From: Hevea brasiliensis
Taxonomy: Eukaryota > Streptophyta > Magnoliopsida > Malpighiales > Euphorbiaceae
Assembly: GCF_030052815.1 (NCBI RefSeq)
Contig: NC_079493.1
Span: 60,326,691 to 60,390,690 of the forward strand
Direction of reading: 5' to 3'
Length of the DNA: 64,000 nucleotides
Shown: piece by piece, positions 58,035-64,000 of the stretch
How positions within the stretch are numbered: position 1 is the stretch's first letter
Layout: the number at the start of each line of letters is the position of its first letter
Notes under the pieces: model-generated
The model's database searches: none
What the model was told of the DNA's origin: nothing
The model's input: only the letters and a program-made list of their open reading frames with translations
Translations under genes and position numbers: made by a program

Positions 58035-61000
58035 TGTAACACCCTCCAGATAGCAATTCCGTGCATTCTACTGTTTCGGTGACCGGTGTCGGTCCAGACA
58101 GCTAGAACGTCCGGAAAAATATTTAAACTAAAGTGAGGAACCATAATTAACTCAAACATTGATAAGAAAAATTTAGTAAAAATTTTAGAAATAAAATACA
58201 AACAAGTTAAACGAGCCGGTGCCCTAGCGATGGGTAACCAGAGGGAAGTTGCGGTTCTCGCAACGAGGAGCCCTAGACCCAGGGAAAAATTCATAAAATA
58301 ATTTTTGGGACTCCAGAGAAGGGTTATTGAGGTTCCCATGGCATTAGAATGCCAAGAAAATACCTAGAAAAATTTTTCAATCAGTACAGACAATTTTGAC
58401 CCGTTAAGCCAAACGGAGGGCATTTTGGTCATTTCGCCTTCAGAGGTGATTTTTGGCCAACTTGTCCAGTCGAGTAAATAATTATTATGACATAAAATAT
58501 GAATAAACATTACTAGAAATTAAATTGAAAATGAGCAGTGGAGGAAAGAAAAGAAAAATACAATATATGCAATTTATGACATCATTGTGATGTCATTTAA
58601 AATTACCAACCAATCACAATTAAGCAACCATTTGACTAACTAATTAAAGAGATAAATAAAGACTAAGGAAGACCAAAAACCAGCAGCCATCCCTCTTTCC
58701 TCAAGTGCAGCCGAAACCTTTGATTTCCCTAAACCTCCATTAATCCTTCAACCAAAGCTCAATTTCCTCCTTCATTTCACCCTAAAACCCTAGAGACCTT
58801 TCACTAAAATTTGTTCTTACACCTTGCAAAACCTTTTGGCAGCCAAGAAGAAGAGAAGAAAGTGAAGATCCTAAGTGAGGTTAGTGCTATACTTTCACTC
58901 TCACTCCTTTAATCCTTGCTAGAGCATCATTTTAAGTTAAGAAATTGTAAGAATTTGAAGTAAATCATATATGTTAGAGTATCTTCAATTTTCGGCAGCC
59001 CTAAGGAAGGATGAGTTTGATTGTTTTAATGAATTTAGAGTGGCTAGAAATGATGTTTAAGGTATGAATATGCATGGATGTTGAACTAGTGTGCTAATTG
59101 AGGTTTATGGGTAAATTGAATTGGACATTAGGGTTTTGAGAAGTAAAAATTGATTTGGCTTATGAAACTGTTAAAGAACACTCTAATGGTCAATTAGTGA
59201 CCATTTGAGGTATGTTGACCATAAATTGGACTGAAAAATGGCATGGCAAAGTGGAATGGTAGGCTGCCTAAAGACAGCAGAATGGTGACTGAGATTTCAG
59301 TCCAATTACACAGCCATAACTTTGCCTGTGTTGGTCCAATTGGTGTTTGGCCAATTGGACATGAAACTAGGCTTATAATGGCATATTTTTGCTGAAGAAA
59401 CCATGCCCAAAAGACCAAAGCAAGAGGACCAAAAGTTGGCCCCAATCTGGACACCCTGCAACTGATTCTGCAGAATGACCAAATGAACAGTATTTGGCCA
59501 TAACTCACTGTAGATTTGGTCAATTGACCTGAAAGTTTTACAGAAACAAGTTAAGACATAGACAAACAACTTTCATGAAGAAACCTACCCCAAATTATGG
59601 CCAGAACCAATTCAAAAATGCAATCACAGTCACTGTTCATGTTACTGTAGATATGGTCAATTCTGCAGATTGGCAATCCGGCCAGCTGTGGTTTTTGAGC
59701 CATATCTGGAGCTACAAAACTCCAAATGGAGTGATTCAAAAAAAGAAATTCAACTAGACAAAATAAGGAACAACTTTCATGTTTGTCATTTCTTCAAATT
59801 CCCACTGCAACAGTGTTTAATGAAACAGTAAACATATGCTTCAAAAACTGAACTTTTCTGCCCTCTTAGTTTTAAATTAGAAATGGTAATGGTGACCAAT
59901 TCCAACAAGTTTTAAAGGCAAAATGTGGTATGTGGGGAGTGCCAAAACCAATGTACCTAATTTCTACCTAAAAGTCAACATATTAGTTGACCAAAGAGGT
60001 GAATAGTGACACCGAAATTTGAAATTCAAATATTGAAGAATTTAAAAGTTTCAAATGCCCTAGTATACCTAACAAGATTGGTTTGGATAGTTTGGCATGC
60101 CAAAAGGATTCAGTTAGCAGTACTGCACATGGCAATATGCCATTCGGTGATTTTATGGCTTTTAGCCATTCTGACTTTGTATTGAGACTTGGCCTTGTGC
60201 CTGATGTTATTACAGCTTATTAGCTGTTCTGTTGCACACCGGGAGATGCATATGTGACCGATGGTGTGACGGCCCGAGGTACTAGGTACCCAAAGCGCTG
60301 CCACCCGTTATCCAGTCCAGTTGTCTAGTGTAGGTTACTTGGGCAACCAAATGAATGAAAGTGAACAAAGTTAATGAATTAATGTATATACCCATACTAA
60401 ACAAATGAAACATACACATTCCCTACATATTTGTTTTCTTGCTATTTTCTTTTATTTTATTATTGCACCACTAAGCATTATTGCTTAGCGCGTTGCTTTT
60501 GCCACGCGTAGGTACTGGAGATACAGATCGTGAGCCTAGTGACCACAGACTGGGTGAGTCTATCCTGCAGTTCTGCTCAGTGTCCGTGTCACCTCAACTT
60601 CTGCAGTGCATTAGTAGGACACTAGGTGTCATTTTGGCATTCTGTAATTAATTTTGATTTTCTTATATGTAATTAAACTTGTATAATGTATATTGATGTT
60701 CATGTAAATTATGAAAATTGTATTTGTAAATGGAAAAGTAAATGTTTATTTGTTATATATATGTGATCATCACATGTGATGGATGACTGAGAATTGAAAT
60801 TGAAATGTTGAGATCTTGATATTGAGTTTTGTGATGATATTGGAGTTGAGAATGAATGAATTTGTTTATTGGAAGTGTTTTTCACAGGTTCCGAAGAACT
60901 GTTTTCTCCAATTTTATAAAGTACTCTTACCAATTTTCTTTAAAAATTTTCGGAACCTCAAATAATTTATAATTTCAATAAATGACTTAAATGAACTATA

Positions 61001-61136
61001 TTTCACAAATTATATTCAAAACTATGATGAAAATGAATTAAAAAGAATAAAAATGATTGAGATAAGATAGGGTGTTCCGATACACCGTGTGACATAGCTT
61101 ACTCGGATACACTGTAGCTGGGTAAGGGGTGTCACA
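58035..61136 (+). repeat. A1 3' LTR, 3.1 kb
   Basis: TGTAACACCC...GTGTCACA, followed by the ATAAT duplication. It is nearly identical to the 5' LTR except for a loss of about 19 bases at about 58868, an 8-base loss at about 59493, and clustered differences at 60291-60301, 60530-60600 and 60908-60935. Hairpin pair at 60471-60508 (CTAAGC/GCTTAG and CGCGT-GC/GC-ACGCG). Confidence 0.94.
60471..60508 (+). other. Tandem hairpin pair in A1 3' LTR
   Basis: Stem 1 is CTAAGC pairing with GCTTAG around a 6-base loop (60471-60488). Stem 2 is CGCGT then GC around TTTT pairing with GC then ACGCG (60489-60508), one mismatch. Confidence 0.65.
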
Positions 61137-61141
61137 ATAAT

Positions 61142-61426
61142 TGGAGTCCTAGAGGCATCAAAAGCACGAGGGATTCATTGATTGTGCACTTAGAGGTTAG
61201 TAATCAAAAACCCCTCTTTTAGTTAGGGTTTAATTGAATTAAATATTAATTCACAATCTTTGATGGCAAATGAAAGTTTAAGGCATGGTAAAATGTGTTT
61301 TGGTATACAATTGGGAATTGGAAATTGATTAGGCACATAACTCATCAAGCATGTGGCATGTAACCCTAGATTAATTTTTGAAATTCAAGCTCCTAATGCC
61401 CTTTAATCCATGCTTCCACTCCTTCA
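61142..61426 (+). repeat. C2 3' LTR, last piece
   Basis: Resumes at TGGAGTCCTAGAGGCATC, matching 18704 onward, and ends CCTTCA at 61426. It contains the unfilled site (about 61290) corresponding to the solo C LTR at 18859. Confidence 0.88.
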
Positions 61427-62677
61427 CACATATAAATTAATTATTTAATTAATCTCCATTAATTAATCTCATAATTAAATTCATATTTAAACCTTTTTAA
61501 ATATAAATTTATATTATATATCTAATAACCTAGATTTGATTTCAAGTCAAGCTAGGGACTTTGTAATCTTATTGCAAACTAAACTATTTAATTAATCAAT
61601 TAAACTCTTTGATTAATCAATTAAATCATAATACACTTGGTGAATTGCTTGTGTAGATGTGTGACTTACTAGGCTCATTACTAATTGGCAATGAGAAATG
61701 ATATTAACTCTTAATATTATTAGAACTCTTTTTTACTGTAAATAATTTCTCTAAATCATTATAGGTATCTCATAAACCACGGTTGACACCGAGCATAGCA
61801 TGCCATGGCTACCTAATTAGTAATAAGGAATACCTTAAATAAACCTTTAATCATATGTTATCATGCACTAAAATCTTTCCGTTACAAAATCCCAATTCTA
61901 GCTGGAGTCATGGTTAATGTCAAACTCCATATGCTATGAATATTATATTCTCTTTTAATTTTAATTTTTGATTAATTAGATTTTCTTGTCAGAAACTTTT
62001 TTCCGACTAGTCTATCTGTCCTGGTCAGGAACTTGAATCATCAAGAACAATTAAATTAACATAGGATTTTCTTCCTATTTACTTAGGGTAACGGATCCCA
62101 TCTTGATTAACACTTATCCTCTTATATAATTAGTAGGAGCCAACACATGCCCATATACCCACACACAGTATGAGTATGAAAGCTGTATCAAACTCTAACC
62201 ACCTATAGACAAGATAATTGTGTTATCTCAAGTTTAAAGATTATAAGCACTGATATGATATATGACAATGTATTGATAAGAGTAAACTTAACGTGCTTGT
62301 CATAAGTGTCACTGGTTCGGCTTACTTATCATATATAAGCGCCTATCATGTTTGTTATGTGGCATGAGACTCGCCACTCCAACTTATTAATATCTCATTT
62401 TAATACTTTGGGAACAAACATGATTTCAATCTTTCTGGATAAGTTATGTCCTTTTTGAAGTATCATCGATCGTGAACCAATTTATGATAATTTGTATTAA
62501 AAATACTGTTACTCATATTCTTAACAACTTAAGAATAAAATTTCTAACAAAATATCAATAGACCTTTTCAGTTACACATAAATGGATTATGTAAAGAGAA
62601 AAGTGTAATTGCCTTTTATTAATAAAATATGTACAAGACACATACAAAATGATATGCTCTAGGGCATACTACTAACA
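61427..62677 (-). repeat. C3: reversed copia family C LTR, first 1.25 kb
   Basis: On the minus strand it starts TGTTAGTAGTATGCCC at 62677 and runs toward 61427, where C2 begins. It is older and more diverged than the solo copies. The remainder should lie beyond the left end of C2, outside the window. Whether C3 is a solo LTR or part of an element cannot be decided here. Confidence 0.82.
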
Positions 62678-63215
62678 AATTATTCAACTTTTCATTAAAA
62701 AAAAAAAGCAATTATTATTGATAACGATTAGAAATAAGTTGAATACTTAAGGTAACACACACCACAAAATGGGCTTATGGATGGTGGCTCTCTCTAATCT
62801 TTACACATTCATTAGGTTTACACTTATTTTCTTTATAGTTATCCATCATTTTATTAGAGAATCCATTAGATAATGTTTATCTTCATTATATTTGTGTAGT
62901 TTCATGGGTCAAAATCTTATGCAAACTCAACATTAAACTCTTATAATCCCCTTTAAACATTATTACATAAGAATTCTATTAAACGCCTAATACTATATAT
63001 ATAGTTTTCTTTTAATTAATTTCTTTACTTTTTAATTTTATGATATTTTTATTTTATTTAAGATATTTTAAATTTCAAATACAATTTTTTTGATAATAAT
63101 TTTTAAATATTAAAATAAAATTATAGACATGCAGGAAAAACCTTTTTTTTCCTTTTCATATTAAATATGATAATAAATAAATAAATAAATAAATAAATAT
63201 ATGTTTAATAACAAC
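62678..63215. other. Only stretch with no recognised element
   Basis: AT-rich, with poly-A/T runs. It matches none of the LTR families in the window by eye and has no frame of more than a few dozen codons with protein character. It ends in an AAAT microsatellite next to a family B LTR. It could be host intergenic DNA or an unrecognised old repeat. Confidence 0.6.
63172..63200. repeat. AAAT microsatellite
   Basis: About seven tandem AAAT units immediately upstream of the LTR at 63216. Confidence 0.9.
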
Positions 63216-64000
63216 TGTCACACCCTACCCCTTTGTAAGGCATAACATGATCCCGTAGTATACCTAATGAATTACCAACTCCGTCTACTGATAACCCATT
63301 AAATACACTATAAGGGATTTTCAAAACTTTTCTTACTTCTTTTACAGCGGTGAGCACTATTTACAGGTGTTAAAACCTTTTTGAACTGAAGTGATAGAAT
63401 TGACACATTTGAATTATTTGGAATTTCTGTAAAAATTTTGGCAGAGTGCCCTCTGTATTTTGGATAAAATGCTTCTTGAAAAACTCAGAAAAGCACTTCA
63501 ATATGTATTTGCAAATCTTAACTCCAACATATTTCTCAACACAACATTTTTCTCAACTCAAATCCGCAGTGATTTTTCAAAGACTGAGATACAAGAAATA
63601 TAATACAAAACTATTCAAGTAAATGAAATCTCAAATTTACATTTACAATAATTTACATTTAATTACATACCAAAATATTTTACAAGAGTTTCTATACAAC
63701 TGCTCAAATAATTTACATACATATTATTACATGCATACATCAAAACCTATGTACATGGGTATACCTATGATATACCTGGAGCTGATCTGAATATATCTTC
63801 AAGGAAATTTACTTACTGCTCTATGCTCTTCTTACCTGCGACAGCATACAAAGCTATCGCTGAGTGGTGAACTTAGTGGTGCACAACTATAATTTAAAAC
63901 ATAGTACAATATGCATTGACAAAATTTACAGTAAATAAATTGGGAATCTGAATACTCATCAAATTTCAAAACTCAAAATATTCGTTGCCAATAATGTAAA
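63216..64000 (-). repeat. Family B LTR (partial, runs off window)
   Basis: Begins TGTCACACCC and aligns with the start of the reversed solo LTR at 12001. Hairpin pair at 63838-63876 (stem 2 perfect with G-U; stem 1 with one mismatch on the RNA strand). Whether it is solo or full-length cannot be told. Confidence 0.85.
63838..63876 (-). other. Tandem hairpin pair in partial B LTR
   Basis: Stem 2 pairs GCGATAGC with GCTGTCGC, as in the solo LTR at 12001. Stem 1 pairs CTAAGT with ACTCAG, with one A-C mismatch. Confidence 0.5.

Larger units (their letters stand above)
50075..61136 (+). mobile_element. A1: full-length Ty3/gypsy chromovirus (Tekay/Del-like), 11.1 kb
   Basis: Complete element with a perfect target duplication ATAAT (50070-50074 and 61137-61141), both LTRs (3120 and 3102 bp), tRNA-Met primer site, gag, pol, polypurine tract. 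It sits in the C2 3' LTR; the unfilled version of the site is visible at about 18690. The domain order PR-RT-RH-IN and the C-terminal chromodomain-like tail fit a plant chromovirus, and the long LTRs fit the Tekay/Del group. The two LTRs are nearly identical over most of their length, so this is the youngest full element, but frameshifts in gag and integrase make it non-autonomous. Confidence 0.95.
17831..61426 (+). mobile_element. C2: Ty1/copia element carrying eight later insertions
   Basis: Order: truncated 5' LTR (17831-21091 with a solo LTR inside), primer site, leader split by solo LTR D, gag and pol remnants (26965-32600) split by an Athila/Tat-like insert, polypurine tract, and a 3' LTR in three pieces (32646-33674, 49273-50074, 61142-61426) split by B1 and A1. 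The three 3' LTR pieces sum to about 2.1 kb, the same as the intact C solo LTRs. On its right it ends inside another, reversed C LTR (C3). Its own left end and target duplication lie outside the window. Confidence 0.85.

Noticed and set aside
57791..58339. 182-codon minus-strand frame across the end of integrase and the LTR start
   Set aside because: Antisense shadow of the A1 integrase tail and 3' LTR; no protein family.

Overview
This is repeat-dense nuclear DNA from a flowering plant. The evidence is Ty3/gypsy chromoviruses with 3-4 kb LTRs, a Ty1/copia family with about 2.1 kb LTRs, primer-binding sites complementary to plant initiator-Met tRNA, and AT-rich filler. The general look suggests a eudicot, possibly Euphorbiaceae; that is an impression and nothing in the window proves it. 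I see no host protein-coding gene, no tRNA or rRNA gene and no CRISPR array. Almost every base belongs to a nested stack of LTR retrotransposons.

I use working family names. A (gypsy chromovirus, LTR 3.0-3.6 kb): A0 at 1-5652 (minus), a solo LTR at 41898-44906 (minus), and A1 at 50075-61136 (plus). B (gypsy chromovirus, LTR about 3.4-3.8 kb): B0 at 5653-10686 (plus, 3' part only), a solo LTR at 12001-15793 (minus), B1 at 33675-49267 (minus), and a partial LTR at 63216-64000 (minus). C (copia, LTR about 2.1 kb): C1 at 10687-17830 (minus), C2 at 17831-61426 (plus), solo LTRs at 18859-20961 and 35198-37295, and C3 at 61427-62677 (minus). D is a 4.2 kb gypsy-like solo LTR at 22386-26599. A 1.6 kb insert at 30165-31797 looks like an Athila/Tat-type solo LTR. 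The only stretch with no recognised element is 62678-63215.

The boundaries, most confirmed by 5-bp target-site duplications, give an insertion order. C3 was hit by C2. C2 was hit in its 5' LTR by C1 and a solo C LTR, in its leader by D, in its RT by the Athila/Tat-like LTR, and in its 3' LTR by B1 and A1. C1 received B0 and a solo B LTR. B0 received A0. B1 received a solo C LTR and a solo A LTR. The deepest chain (C3>C2>C1>B0>A0) is five levels.

Coding content is retroelement gag and pol in various stages of decay. The youngest and most complete copy is A1, with a gag ORF and a 922-codon PR-RT-RNaseH-IN ORF, but it has frameshifts near the gag zinc knuckle and in the integrase core. A1 also carries a 75-bp GT...AG intron-like insert in integrase. 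A0 is a gag-only derivative (TR-GAG type) whose pol was removed by one deletion. The most interesting signals are in the LTRs: a tandem two-hairpin structure kept by compensatory changes across families A, B and D, a similar hairpin pair in the copia LTR, and a degenerate module of about 80 bp repeated within the gypsy LTRs.
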